The notes: generated by a model from the letters alone, not told the origin. A stretch of DNA of 57,377 bases from an uncultured Bacteroidia bacterium (GCA_902795735.1 CADBMD010000126.1:1-57377), one strand, 5' to 3'; positions 42,793 to 52,112 are shown, counted from the first letter of the stretch. Made by a program: numbers and translations.

Positions 42793-44418
42793 TTACCTGA
42801 GTCCGGCGATTGCCGAAGATAGATACGAAGGGCGGGTTTCAAACCAGCCCTTCGCTGTTTCATAACTCTCCTCTACCGTGCACTGTGAAGACTTCCATCT
42901 CTTGTTGTCAAGAACTATGGATGCGTCCACTGCCTTGCCTGTTTCGGATGAGGCGAAGTTCTTCAGCAAGTTGCTGGTTGCCTTGAATACGGAATTCGAG
43001 TGAGTGTTCCACAGTGAAACATAAGCCTGCCTGAAGGCCGGATTCTTGCTTGCAAGGAGTTGTGGGAAGTACCCTGCACCCCAGAGGTGGGCGTTGGACC
43101 AGTTGCCTTCCATCCTGTAGATGTTGTCGAAATCCCAGAGGTTGGCCATCTTCAGGAGGCTGCCGTCTGAATTGTCGAATTTCGTCATGTAGATATTGGA
43201 TCCGGCAACATCCAGGTTCCCGAGGATGTCATGCGCGAGAAGCCACCGTGCAAAGGAAGTAACGTCGATGTAGGAATCGTAAGTTCCGTTCCGGACACCG
43301 TCTTCCACCTTCTTTATGTAGTTTTTGATGTAGGTTACCTGTTCGGGGGTGACTTCGTCTTCTTCCGGGTACTTGAATGTGTAGGCCATGCTGTAGTTCC
43401 AGCCGTTGGTGAAATACACATCTTCGTTCCACCAGTAGGCATCATACTCGATGATGTAGCCTTCCTTGCTGACATTGAGTCGCGCGGTATCGTTCCTCTT
43501 GACAGATTCGGTCAGCATGTAAAGTCCTCTGTAGTCTCCGTTGAACAAGACATTCACGAATTGGAATCCCGGGGTCCATTGCAGCCCCAGCAAGTCGTTG
43601 ACTTTGAAGCCGGCCATTGTCTTGAGGCCATCATATCGCAGCAGCAGCCAGTCCTTGTCCCTATGATCCTTGCCATCATCCCTGGAAAGCAGGTCTGCCT
43701 TTTTCTGCAACTTGATCTTGTAGGGCTTCTTGGCACCATAGGCGCTTGTGTTTCCCCTGATCCTTACGGTCATCCCACTTTCCTTTTCCTTGTAGTCTCC
43801 ACTGGTGTATTTTATGTTACCTTTCTCCAGGATCGTGACGGAACCGGGGACTTTTGTAGCATTCTTGATTCCCGCTCCGTTGCATCCCGGGGGATGGGAG
43901 ACATATTCGCACGTAGGCTCTTCTCCATTGTCCGTCACTATGATGACAAGGGGGAGACCGGTGTCGATGAGCTTCTGGGTGGTCTCGTCGCATGAGCAGG
44001 CAACCCTGAAACCATTGGACCGGGTAAACCTGCCTAAGGCATCCTTGAAGGAAAGGCAAAGGAGTTCGTTGTAAGTGAACTTGATGGAGGCATCTTTCAG
44101 GAATACCCGGTAGGTACCTTCTCCAAGTGGTTCTATCCGGCTGATCTTGAATGGGAAGTCCGCGGCAACCCCGGAGACTTTTGAAAGGGATATATCTGAT
44201 TTGTTCCCGGGAACATCGTAGTTGAAAGTGGTTCCGTATGGACTGATACGGAAGTCCACATAGCCCTCACCTCCGGTGATAAGCGACACCGACTCCGTGA
44301 TCATGGTAAGGTGAGCCTCCGACGGAGTGGTATCCTGCTTCTGCTCTTCTATCTGGTCTCCGCAACCCATAAGTAAGAAGAGAATCAAAACCGGCCAAAT
44401 CGTGAACTTCCTGTCCAT
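42793..44418 (-). CDS. CotH-family lipoprotein
   Basis: A 541-residue lipoprotein; LFLLMGC near residue 19 is the lipobox. Residues about 35-150 look like a beta-sandwich domain, and the rest is a CotH kinase-like domain: RIRGNTSAYGAKKPYKIKL (about 218-236), WLLLRYDGLKTMAGFKVND, NVLFNGDYRGLYMLTESV near 288 and LWDFDN near 415. CotH proteins are atypical kinases that phosphorylate spore-coat proteins in Bacillus; their role in Bacteroidota envelopes is unclear. It is the last gene of a long minus-strand run, 11 bases after the GH99-like gene. Confidence 0.85.
   Translation of the reverse strand: MDRKFTIWPVLILFLLMGCGDQIEEQKQDTTPSEAHLTMITESVSLITGGEGYVDFRISPYGTTFNYDVPGNKSDISLSKVSGVAADFPFKISRIEPLGEGTYRVFLKDASIKFTYNELLCLSFKDALGRFTRSNGFRVACSCDETTQKLIDTGLPLVIIVTDNGEEPTCEYVSHPPGCNGAGIKNATKVPGSVTILEKGNIKYTSGDYKEKESGMTVRIRGNTSAYGAKKPYKIKLQKKADLLSRDDGKDHRDKDWLLLRYDGLKTMAGFKVNDLLGLQWTPGFQFVNVLFNGDYRGLYMLTESVKRNDTARLNVSKEGYIIEYDAYWWNEDVYFTNGWNYSMAYTFKYPEEDEVTPEQVTYIKNYIKKVEDGVRNGTYDSYIDVTSFARWLLAHDILGNLDVAGSNIYMTKFDNSDGSLLKMANLWDFDNIYRMEGNWSNAHLWGAGYFPQLLASKNPAFRQAYVSLWNTHSNSVFKATSNLLKNFASSETGKAVDASIVLDNKRWKSSQCTVEESYETAKGWFETRPSYLSSAIAGLR
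42826..42854 (+). terminator. Intragenic hairpin that may end the ackA transcript
   Basis: CGAAGGGC (42826-42833) pairs with GCCCTTCG (42847-42854), and inside it GGTTT pairs with AAACC across one G-A mismatch. It begins 42 bases after the stop of the Ptb-like gene and lies wholly inside the converging CotH coding sequence, and a short CTGTTTC follows. The two convergent genes leave only eight bases between stops, so plus-strand termination must happen inside the neighbour. Confidence 0.4.
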
Positions 44419-44429
44419 GCTCTTATGAA

Positions 44430-46082
44430 TCAGTTATACTCAAAGTTCAGGCGGCCGATGGGGGCGCTGTCGCCGCTGATGTAATAGTCCATCATGTCGT
44501 CTGTTTGAGTGATGTTGTCTGCTACTTTGAAACTGAATGAAACAGAACCAGGGGTGAGTCCAAGCGCTGCAGCAGGAACGGTCACTGTCATTTCTTTTCC
44601 ATCCACATTGCAGACAGCCTTACCGCATGTCTTGAAACGTCCTCCCTTGATCCGTTCAATGCTTGTCTTACCAGAGGAAACCTTGCGGCCTATGATGAAA
44701 TCGTAGGGAAATGGATTATCCTTTGCTCCCATTGTCTGGATCATGATGTTCATCCAGGATTTATCCCCTTTCTCATGCCTGGTTATTCTGTCTGCGCAGA
44801 CAATCCTGAACGTGACGGACTTCCCATCATGGGAAACGGCAACACGGGTGATGTCGTTCCTGGCGCTCCGGTCAGTGTAGTGCCCGGTCCCGGCGAAATC
44901 TTTGAAGTCTCTTTCCATGGCATCACCCTCGGGATCGAAGTAGATGGTCTCTCCACCTTCCTTTTTGGGAGCCGTAAGAACTGCTTCCTCTCCTTTGAAT
45001 TGCCGTATATTCCTCACCATCTGGAGGTAGAAGTTGTCTCCGTAACCTCCTTTCATCATTTCGATGTCCCTTGAGAACTCTTCGTTGAAGGTGTCAACGA
45101 AGCCAACCTTTCCATCGAAGACGTATTTGATTGCAACCCACTCGTTCCAGCCGGTCAGGAACACGTTGGAAACGCTGTCCCTGCGCGAAAAGACAGTGTT
45201 CCACTGGTTCTGGATGTTGTGCCCGGTACGTACCTGGTCATGAAGATTCTTTCCGGAAGGAGCATCGTAACCTCTGCCGCGGCCGTTTTCAAGGTCCGAG
45301 AAGATGATCTTCTTTGTGGAGTGCTGGGCTACCGAGACCGAAACGACCCCATTGTGGATCCTTTGCGGATAGTCCCAACTCATCCATGGGAATGCATCGC
45401 AGTCGAAGTGCTTGGTAGGCCACTGAGATTCGCGGACATCGAAATATTCAATGAGATCATCATCGACATAGACAGGATGAGGCTGGTCGGTAGTCCCCTT
45501 GTTCTTCCGTGTGACTCCGACCACCATCGGCCTGCCTTCCGGACTGTACCACAAACTGTTATATTCGCCATTTTTGTAGAAGGTCTCATAAAGGGTCCTG
45601 ATAACCCTGCCGGAAGCTCCATTGGTGTAGAAGGATACTTTCGGGACTGACATCCCTGATGACTGGAACTTTTTCAAGGTTTCCAGGAGGGTCCTGACCA
45701 CTTCAGGGTAGCAGAAACCATTGGTGGTGTCCAGGATGAGATAGTCGATGCCTGCCGCCATGAAGAGCTCTATGTGCCTGGCAATCACCCACGGGTCTGC
45801 GCTGTTGTAGTAGCCGTACAGCGGCTCGGCCCAGAAATGATACTTGTGAAGCGGACTGAGGGGAGTCCCCTTTACGTCGTAGAGGTCTTTCGGGTGTTCT
45901 TCCATAAGTTTGGTGATGTCATAATTCCCGGTCTGTTCGGTGGGGTGCTGTCCCATCCAGACGAAGTAGAAAATGCCGACCTCCTTTCGGTCGTCCTTTG
46001 ACGCGGCCCTGGATTCATCCGGGCGTAAGCAACCTGCCAATGCCAGCAGGATGGCGGGGAGAAGGCAGAGGGAATGTCTCAT
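44430..46082 (-). CDS. GH71/GH99-like TIM-barrel lipoprotein with a C-terminal beta-sandwich domain
   Basis: A 550-residue lipoprotein (LLALAGC, cysteine 18). Residues about 34-350 resemble the GH71/GH99-like glycosidase barrel: VGIFYFVWMGQHP at the start, FMAAGIDYLILDT near 110 and LTGWNEWVAIKYV near 314. The C-terminal part (about 375-550) looks like a CBM9/DOMON-like beta sandwich. Such proteins attack mannans and other glycans, but the substrate cannot be read. Its ATG overlaps the serine hydrolase stop (ATGA, 46079-46082), and CotH follows 11 bases later. Confidence 0.75.
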   Translation of the reverse strand: MRHSLCLLPAILLALAGCLRPDESRAASKDDRKEVGIFYFVWMGQHPTEQTGNYDITKLMEEHPKDLYDVKGTPLSPLHKYHFWAEPLYGYYNSADPWVIARHIELFMAAGIDYLILDTTNGFCYPEVVRTLLETLKKFQSSGMSVPKVSFYTNGASGRVIRTLYETFYKNGEYNSLWYSPEGRPMVVGVTRKNKGTTDQPHPVYVDDDLIEYFDVRESQWPTKHFDCDAFPWMSWDYPQRIHNGVVSVSVAQHSTKKIIFSDLENGRGRGYDAPSGKNLHDQVRTGHNIQNQWNTVFSRRDSVSNVFLTGWNEWVAIKYVFDGKVGFVDTFNEEFSRDIEMMKGGYGDNFYLQMVRNIRQFKGEEAVLTAPKKEGGETIYFDPEGDAMERDFKDFAGTGHYTDRSARNDITRVAVSHDGKSVTFRIVCADRITRHEKGDKSWMNIMIQTMGAKDNPFPYDFIIGRKVSSGKTSIERIKGGRFKTCGKAVCNVDGKEMTVTVPAAALGLTPGSVSFSFKVADNITQTDDMMDYYISGDSAPIGRLNFEYN

Positions 46083-47392
46083 TGTTGGATTTGTTGTGGT
46101 TCGTCGTAGAAAAGGTTGCGTTTGGGAAGCTTCGCTGAGTATCCTGCCCGGAGCTTTTCGAAAAGACCGTTCGTGAATTTCGCAAGTTCAGGACCTTTGT
46201 AGGTGCTGGTGTTGGTTATGAAAACCCAGCATTCTCCGTCAGGGAAATACTTTACCAGAGCGCTTGTACCAGCGAAAGTACCTGTACGGGTCCATTCTCC
46301 GGTAGGCTTGGTGTCGTTCCAGCCGAGGGAGTAAGTGTCCGGGTCGAAATATTCAGTCATCGCTTCCACACTCTCTTTGCTTATGATGTCTGGAACTTCA
46401 GGCTTACCGTCTATAGATGCCACCAGGAGGGCAAGTTCGGGGGTGGACCCCACCCAGGCGCCGGCTCCGAGAAGTCCCGCCACATCGTTTCCTCCGTAGC
46501 ATCGGGGAACCTTTCGGCCGCTGTTGTTGAATTCTTCTGCAGGTTCGTCATCCTTCTGGACGTAGTACCTGACTTCTTCCGGGTGCTTGTCCGCATAGTA
46601 GTTCCCGGCGAGCCTGAATCCGATGCATCCGGCAGGGTGGAGGACATTCTCCTGAATGAAATCTTCATAAGGCATCCCGCTCACTTTTTCAATTACCATG
46701 GACAGGGCAAGATAGCCGAAATTGGAATAGTCCTGCCATGTCCCTGGCTCGAACTTGAGTTGCCTTGATAGCTGGACCTGCATCAGCTGCTCCTTGGTAG
46801 GGACTTCCTTCCAGCGGTTCTGCATCATTATCCAGCGCGTAGAGAACATAGGGTCTCCACCCTTCTTGGAGAATCCTCCTTTGTGGCGCAGCAGGTCTTC
46901 TACAGTTATCTTGTAGTACAGGGTGTCGGTAATGACTGAATTGTAGAGCGAGTCGTCCAGGATGCCTCCGGGTCCGAAAACCTGTTCCTTGAGGGAAAGC
47001 TGGCCTCTTTCCTGAAGGACCATGATGCCGACAGCCGTGACCAGTTTCGAAACGGAAGCCATCCTCAGGATGTGTCCGGGCTTCATGGGAACCTTTGTGT
47101 CGGCATAGCCATAGCCCTTTGAGAAGAGAAGCGAATCGTTTCTCATCACCGAGAGGGAAACGCCTTTCAGCCCCCAATATGTCATGTAGTCCTTGACTTG
47201 CTGGTCGAAACCTGCCAGCAGGGAAGTGTCGGACATCTCGTTTACCAGGGTCGCGTTGAGGTTGACTGGGATCTTGATGGGTTCTGAGTCTTTCTTGCGG
47301 AATCCGGATGCTATCGCGATTACGGCCGCAACCACCAGGACCGATGCACAGCTGATTGCAACCTTGCCTTTCTTTGAGATGCCTATGCTCAT
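46079..47392 (-). CDS. Serine hydrolase, beta-lactamase class C / PBP-like
   Basis: A 437-residue protein anchored by an N-terminal membrane segment (about 10-30). The SxxK motif is S113-V-S-K116, the YxN motif is Y222-S-N224, and TGTFAGTSA near residue 370 stands where HxG would be. These define the active site of class C beta-lactamases, peptidoglycan DD-peptidases and esterases of the family. A role in envelope maintenance is likelier than resistance, given the neighbours. It starts 12 bases after the cytidylate-kinase-like gene and overlaps the GH99-like gene by four bases. Confidence 0.88.
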   Translation of the reverse strand: MSIGISKKGKVAISCASVLVVAAVIAIASGFRKKDSEPIKIPVNLNATLVNEMSDTSLLAGFDQQVKDYMTYWGLKGVSLSVMRNDSLLFSKGYGYADTKVPMKPGHILRMASVSKLVTAVGIMVLQERGQLSLKEQVFGPGGILDDSLYNSVITDTLYYKITVEDLLRHKGGFSKKGGDPMFSTRWIMMQNRWKEVPTKEQLMQVQLSRQLKFEPGTWQDYSNFGYLALSMVIEKVSGMPYEDFIQENVLHPAGCIGFRLAGNYYADKHPEEVRYYVQKDDEPAEEFNNSGRKVPRCYGGNDVAGLLGAGAWVGSTPELALLVASIDGKPEVPDIISKESVEAMTEYFDPDTYSLGWNDTKPTGEWTRTGTFAGTSALVKYFPDGECWVFITNTSTYKGPELAKFTNGLFEKLRAGYSAKLPKRNLFYDEPQQIQQ

Positions 47393-47404
47393 TTCCTCTT
47401 TCCT

Positions 47405-48028
47405 TTATGCTTTGATCAGTCCTGCTTTCCTGCCGAAGTCCACAATGTAGTCTGCCGTTCCGTCGATACCGAGGATGGAGGAGTCTATGCAAAGATCGTA
47501 ATCGGAAGCAGCTCCCCAGTTCCCGAAAGTGAAGAAGTTGTAGTATGTCTGACGGGTACGGTCCTGACGCTCGATCCTTGTCCTGGCGTCTTCTTCATCC
47601 AGCCCGGCCCTTTCAGCAACCCTCTTTACTCTTTCTTCCAAAGGGGCGGATATGAACACGTCAAGGCAGTCCAAGTCCCTCAAGATGTAGTTTGAGCACC
47701 TGCCGACAAAGATTGCAGGACCTTTGCTCGCTATACCCTTGATCACTTCGCTCTGAATCTTGAAGAGCTCATTGTCTCCGACATAATTCTGCGTGTTGCT
47801 GAACCGTCCCGATCCGAAAAACATTGAGATGTTGAACATGCTCCTTTTTTCGTCGCTGCGTTCGAAAAGCTCCTTGCTGAAACCGCTTTCTTCTGCGGCT
47901 TTCGAGATAAGTTCGTTGTCGTAGACATCGATTCCAAGGAGGGAACCGATTTTCAGGGCAACCAGTTTTCCTCCACTTCCGAACTGGCGTCCGATGTTGA
48001 TTATCGTGTGGTTAGAGTCCATAGTCAT
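47405..48028 (-). CDS. Cytidylate kinase-like family protein
   Basis: A 207-residue P-loop protein of the cytidylate-kinase-like family. The loop GRQFGSGGKLVA lies near residue 13, DNELISKAAEESGFSKE follows, and VGRCSNYILRD (near 108) and the LDEEDARTRIERQDRTRQTYYNFF lid region complete the pattern. It is not the canonical CMP kinase, and its substrate is unsettled. An in-frame ATG two codons in is also possible. Neighbours are a MATE carrier (18 bases upstream) and a serine hydrolase, giving no metabolic hint. Confidence 0.85.
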   Translation of the reverse strand: MTMDSNHTIINIGRQFGSGGKLVALKIGSLLGIDVYDNELISKAAEESGFSKELFERSDEKRSMFNISMFFGSGRFSNTQNYVGDNELFKIQSEVIKGIASKGPAIFVGRCSNYILRDLDCLDVFISAPLEERVKRVAERAGLDEEDARTRIERQDRTRQTYYNFFTFGNWGAASDYDLCIDSSILGIDGTADYIVDFGRKAGLIKA

Positions 48029-48046
48029 ATAGTTTTTAGTGTTTAT

Positions 48047-49435
48047 TCATCGTCTTACTGCACTGCCGAGGATTGTCGGCTCGTCCCCGTCCTGCAATTT
48101 ACTGAATTTCCTGAACAAATTGATGATCATGACCAGTGTGGTAATGCACGCCAGCAGGTCGGAGCAGGGGAATGCGAAGAACACTCCGCGCACCTCCATG
48201 AACAGAGGCATGATGTAGACCAGCGGCACCAGGAAAAGGAGCTGTCGGCTGAGGGACAGGAATATCGACACCTTGACCATTCCCAGGCTCTGGAAGAAGT
48301 TGGTCGAGACCATCTGCCATCCCACGAGGAACACCACGGGATTCATGGCCCTGATGCCAGAATCGGCCAGTTCCTTCAGTTGGGGATCGTTAGTGAATAT
48401 TCCAACCAGCAGGCTGGGGAAGAATTCCGAAGCCAGGAACCAGAAAACGCAGATGATGGTGGCCCAGATGGCGGTGAGAGAGAAGACTTTCTTGACCCTT
48501 GAATATTTCAGCGCCCCGAAGTTGTAGCCTGCGATCGGCTGCATTCCCTGGTTGAATCCCATCACGATCATTATGAACATGAAGTTGATCCTGTTGGCGA
48601 TTCCATAGGCTCCGATGGCAAGGTCTCCGCCGTACTTGAGGAGCTGCTGGTTGATGAACATCGTCACGATGCAGGAAGCAGAGTTCATGAGGAAAGGGCC
48701 CATGCCGATTGCCAGGGAATCCTTGGCGATCCTCCAGTCGAGGGCGAATACCTGCTTGGGAAGCCTGAGGAGATTGTCTTTCCTGGTGAAATACCTGAAT
48801 GTGTAGGCAAGGGCCAAGGCCTGGCAGAGGACGGTGGCAAGAGCTGCACCCTGGATGCCCATGTCCAGGACGAATATGAAGACCGGGTCCAGGACTGTGT
48901 TTGAAATCACGGTGAACAAAGTGAGCCCCATAGCCAGCTTAGGGTTGCCGGCAGACCTTATCAGGCTGTTCAGGCCGAAGTAGAGGTGTGTGATCACATT
49001 GCCGATCAGGATCACCTGCATATATTCACGAGCGAAGGGCAGGGTGTTGTCGCTGGCTCCGAAGAAGCGGAGGATCGGATCAAGGAATATGAGGCAGACC
49101 GCTGCGAAGATTACTCCTGTGATGCAATTGAGGCTTATGTCGTTGGCCAGCACCTTGTTCGCCGCCTTGTAGTTCTTTTGCCCGAGAAGGATGGAAACCA
49201 TAGTGGAGGCGCCTATCCCGACCAGGGTGCCCAGCGCTGAACTCAGGTTCATCAGCGGGAAGGTGACTGCAAGACCTGAAAGGGCAAGCGAACCTACACC
49301 GGGGATATGCCCGATGAATATGCTGTCCACCATGTTGTACAAAGAAGATGCGGTCATGGCAATGATGCCCGGGACCGCATATCTCTTGAGCAGCTTTCCG
49401 ATGCTCTCGGATCCTAGTTCAGTTGGTGTCGTCAT
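48047..49435 (-). CDS. MATE family efflux transporter
   Basis: A 462-residue protein with 12 membrane segments in two related halves. The start GKLLKRYAVPGIIAMTASSLYNMVDSIFIG, GSLALSGLAVTFPLMNL and the second-half NSASCIVTMFINQQLLKYGGDLAIGAYGI fit MATE carriers, which export drugs or metabolites with a sodium or proton gradient. The substrate is unknown. Its ATG overlaps the stop of the FKBP gene (ATGA, 49432-49435), and the cytidylate-kinase-like gene follows 18 bases later. Confidence 0.92.
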   Translation of the reverse strand: MTTPTELGSESIGKLLKRYAVPGIIAMTASSLYNMVDSIFIGHIPGVGSLALSGLAVTFPLMNLSSALGTLVGIGASTMVSILLGQKNYKAANKVLANDISLNCITGVIFAAVCLIFLDPILRFFGASDNTLPFAREYMQVILIGNVITHLYFGLNSLIRSAGNPKLAMGLTLFTVISNTVLDPVFIFVLDMGIQGAALATVLCQALALAYTFRYFTRKDNLLRLPKQVFALDWRIAKDSLAIGMGPFLMNSASCIVTMFINQQLLKYGGDLAIGAYGIANRINFMFIMIVMGFNQGMQPIAGYNFGALKYSRVKKVFSLTAIWATIICVFWFLASEFFPSLLVGIFTNDPQLKELADSGIRAMNPVVFLVGWQMVSTNFFQSLGMVKVSIFLSLSRQLLFLVPLVYIMPLFMEVRGVFFAFPCSDLLACITTLVMIINLFRKFSKLQDGDEPTILGSAVRR

Positions 49436-50469
49436 TCTTCCGGCTCATCAACCACATCTATCTCGAAGGATATGGGACAGTATCCAGGTATGACCGCATC
49501 GCTGCCGGAAGCTCCGTAGCCCAACTCGGAGTAGAAGGCGCATATTCCCTTTTCATAAGGACGCAGCCTTGAAAGGCAGAATGAGAAGCCATCCACCAGG
49601 GTGCTTCCGGAGTCACCGCTTGAAGACATGGTGATTTCTGAATATTTCTCGGCCATGGTGATATGTACCGGGCCGTAGGTCTTGGTGGATGACCAGATGC
49701 CATGCACCTTTGCGGTGTCCTCGATAGTGGTGTCGAAAACATGGCCGTCCAGCAGACGTCCGACGTAATTGATGTAATAGCTTGTGTCGCTCCTGAATGT
49801 AGTGGTGTCGCTAGGCTCCCTGGTAGTCAGGTAGTAGTACCCGGACATGGTGGAATCGACCCCGGCCATCTGGTTCCTGGCGAACCTTCTCAAGGAGTCA
49901 AGCTGCCACTCGATGATGTCGTCAGTCTTGTCGACTACGGTGATGGTGTAGATGGCATTGCTCCCTGAACTGTTCTTTATGTATTCCTCTTCCGTGTCGT
50001 AGTCGGCTGTGTAGTTCAGCCATGAAGGGATGATTGCTTTCCTGGTGCCGCCCACTCTCATGCCCCTTATCGTCTCGAGGACTCCGGTTGCGGTGTAGCC
50101 ACGGTCGTTCGCAATGGCATTGGCACCGTAGTAGTTGGCAGCCGAGAAACTGCCTATCTGCTGTGCAAGTTTCTCATGTGATGTGCCGCTGACGTTTCCG
50201 ATGAGGTCTGTGACGGTGTATTCGACGAAGACGAAAGAATCATTGTCCGTGACCAGATCCCCGGTTCCGGCTTCGTCTTCCATTATGTAAACGCCGAGTC
50301 CGGAAGGTTTAAGATCCGGATGGTTGATCTTCATCCAAGCGTCGAAGTAAGACTTTTCCTGGTCTTCTGCGGTGACTGTAACCTCTTTGGCGCATCCGAA
50401 GGAAAACAGGATGGCTGTGCCGATCATGGCACCAAGGAAGTGTGTACGTATGTTGTTTTTACTTTTCAT
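49432..50469 (-). CDS. Lipoprotein with two FKBP-type prolyl isomerase-like domains
   Basis: A 345-residue lipoprotein (FSFGC, cysteine 26). Two FKBP-like units are visible: about residues 75-185, with VFVEYTVTDL and VLETIRGMRVGGTRKAIIPSW, and about 215-343, with YYINYVGRLLDGHVFDTT and GYGASGSDAVIPGYCPISFEIDVV. The second keeps the FKBP ending with its I-P-PxxxLxFxIEL-like pattern; several catalytic aromatics are not obvious. A periplasmic folding helper is likely. It follows the smaller FKBP lipoprotein gene by four bases. Confidence 0.82.
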   Translation of the reverse strand: MKSKNNIRTHFLGAMIGTAILFSFGCAKEVTVTAEDQEKSYFDAWMKINHPDLKPSGLGVYIMEDEAGTGDLVTDNDSFVFVEYTVTDLIGNVSGTSHEKLAQQIGSFSAANYYGANAIANDRGYTATGVLETIRGMRVGGTRKAIIPSWLNYTADYDTEEEYIKNSSGSNAIYTITVVDKTDDIIEWQLDSLRRFARNQMAGVDSTMSGYYYLTTREPSDTTTFRSDTSYYINYVGRLLDGHVFDTTIEDTAKVHGIWSSTKTYGPVHITMAEKYSEITMSSSGDSGSTLVDGFSFCLSRLRPYEKGICAFYSELGYGASGSDAVIPGYCPISFEIDVVDEPEE

Positions 50470-50473
50470 CTCT

Positions 50474-51016
50474 TTAATTGTTGCTGACGCTCTTTATCCA
50501 CAAATGATAGGCCAATCCGGCTCTCGGAGGGACATTCCCGACGTTCTTTTTTCCGAACCCATGTTTGCCGCTGAAGAGGATGTAGCACTCATCTCCGCCT
50601 CTTACGCCCACCAGGCCGTTCCTGAGGCCTTCGACCAGGTCGTCTTTGGACAAGTCGATGGTCTTGATGGCGAATGACGTGCTGTCCGAAACCCTCCAGC
50701 CTATGGAGCCGGCGAATTCTTCGTTGTTCGTTGCGAAAAGGTTGCCGGATGACAGGCTCGTACCTGAGATTTGATAGCCTGCATAGTAGAAGGAAACCGC
50801 ACCTCCCTCCTGCAAGGCTTCTCCTTCTCCTTGGACGACCGTGACCTTGACCGATCCCTTGACATATTCAGTAGTGGCATCGGGGTTCGACTTGCCCAGG
50901 GACTCTACAATGCTCTGGATGGATTTCTCCTGGGTGTCGTAGGTCGTCTCCAACTGCTTCTTGCCACAGGACAGGACAAGAAGGGCCATTGAAACTATGG
51001 TCAGGAATCTCTTCAT
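50474..51016 (-). CDS. FKBP-type prolyl isomerase-like lipoprotein
   Basis: A 180-residue lipoprotein (LVLSC, cysteine 17). One FKBP-like domain spans about 70-180, with AVSFYYAGY and the VEGLRNGLVGVRGGDECYILFSGKHGFG block that corresponds to the conserved GMxxGxxxxxxIPxxxxYG of the family, then GLAYHLWIKSV at the end. It is a likely periplasmic or surface folding factor together with the next gene. Its start overlaps the nrnA-like stop as ATGA (51013-51016). Confidence 0.82.
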   Translation of the reverse strand: MKRFLTIVSMALLVLSCGKKQLETTYDTQEKSIQSIVESLGKSNPDATTEYVKGSVKVTVVQGEGEALQEGGAVSFYYAGYQISGTSLSSGNLFATNNEEFAGSIGWRVSDSTSFAIKTIDLSKDDLVEGLRNGLVGVRGGDECYILFSGKHGFGKKNVGNVPPRAGLAYHLWIKSVSNN

Positions 51017-52053
51017 CTATTGTCAAAAAACTCTTTCGTTACTTTCAATATGTATGCCCGGGCGTCTTCAGGGGAAGCGATATCTTCGGGGAAAAGGAGC
51101 CGCCCTCCTGCAGCTTTTTCATGTCCTCCGCCCCTGAAATGCTTCATGGCACAGGCGTTGGCGGAAACACCATCCTTGGATCGGATCGAAACCCTGAAAC
51201 GGTCTTCTTCCTGAGTGAGCATAATGCTCATCTTCACGTTGGCAATGGCCAGGGGCAGATTCACGAAGCCTTCTGCTTCACCCTGCCTGAAATCGAACCG
51301 CTTCTGGTCTTCTTCGCCAAGGATCATGAATGCGACCCCCTCAGGAGTGATTTCCAACTTGTTCAGAAGCATGTGCCCCATGAGCCTGAGCCTGTTCTCC
51401 CGGAAATTGTTGTACAGGTCCTGGAGGATCCTGTCCCTGTCCACTCCGGCAGCGATGAGTTCGGAGGCCATCGTCAGGGTGCCGGGAGTAACTGAATTGG
51501 AGAAGTTGTTGGTGTCCGTGGTCATTCCGGTGAGCAATGAATCACGGCATCTGGAAGGAAGCCTGCCGGAATCCCCGCAGATGTCCGGCATCTCTTTGAG
51601 GATGCTGTGGAGAAGCTCGCAGGTGGAGGAAACCTCTGTCTCGGAAAAGACAGCATCGAAAGATGCCATGTCGGGGTTGAGATGGTGGTCTATCAGTACC
51701 TTGCTGGCGGTGGATGCCTTAAGCAGGGTCTCCATCCTGGGGTCCGTCCTTGAGAATGAACTGCAGTCCAGGCAGAAGATAAGGTCGCTGCAGCCGATCC
51801 TTTCAGCAGCAGCGTCCGGATCCTCATCGAAGACCATTATGGAATTCCCCGGGAAACCCTTGAGCATGAAGGCAAGAGAGTCGGGAATCCTGTCAGGGAC
51901 GATGAGGACGATGTCTGCGCCTCGGCATTCCGTCATATAGCTGACAAGAGCCAAGCCGCTCCCGATGGCATCTCCGTCCGGATGAGTGTGTACGCATGCC
52001 GTGATGCGTGAAGCACGGGTTGTGAGACTGTTTATTACTGCTGTGTTGTCCAT
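51013..52053 (-). CDS. nrnA: DHH/DHHA1 phosphoesterase, NrnA-like nano-RNase / pAp phosphatase
   Basis: A 346-residue cytoplasmic enzyme. The DHH domain has HTHPDGDAIGSG near residue 22, FCLDCSS, and the DHH motif in LIDHHLNP; the DHHA1 domain ends with FRGGGHEKAAGG, which binds RNA ends. NrnA proteins degrade short RNAs and dephosphorylate pAp. The upstream in-frame start at 52092 would cover the candidate -7 element, so ATG 52053 is preferred. It heads the minus-strand run that continues through two FKBP genes, MATE and beyond to CotH. Confidence 0.92.
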   Translation of the reverse strand: MDNTAVINSLTTRASRITACVHTHPDGDAIGSGLALVSYMTECRGADIVLIVPDRIPDSLAFMLKGFPGNSIMVFDEDPDAAAERIGCSDLIFCLDCSSFSRTDPRMETLLKASTASKVLIDHHLNPDMASFDAVFSETEVSSTCELLHSILKEMPDICGDSGRLPSRCRDSLLTGMTTDTNNFSNSVTPGTLTMASELIAAGVDRDRILQDLYNNFRENRLRLMGHMLLNKLEITPEGVAFMILGEEDQKRFDFRQGEAEGFVNLPLAIANVKMSIMLTQEEDRFRVSIRSKDGVSANACAMKHFRGGGHEKAAGGRLLFPEDIASPEDARAYILKVTKEFFDNR

Positions 52054-52062
52054 TTGCGGAAG

Positions 52063-52112
52063 CAAAATTACAAATATTATATTGCATTTCATAAATCAAT
52101 TTTCTAACTTTG
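52063..52112. promoter_or_regulatory. Divergent promoters between nrnA and the 52168 gene
   Basis: Plus strand: TTG (52082-52084), 20 bases, TAACTTTG (52105-52112), a full promoter with inferred start near 52116 and a leader of about 50 bases before the ATG at 52168. Minus strand: TAATTTTG (52070-52063), only a -7 element, with inferred start near 52059, six bases before the nrnA ATG. Confidence 0.6.
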
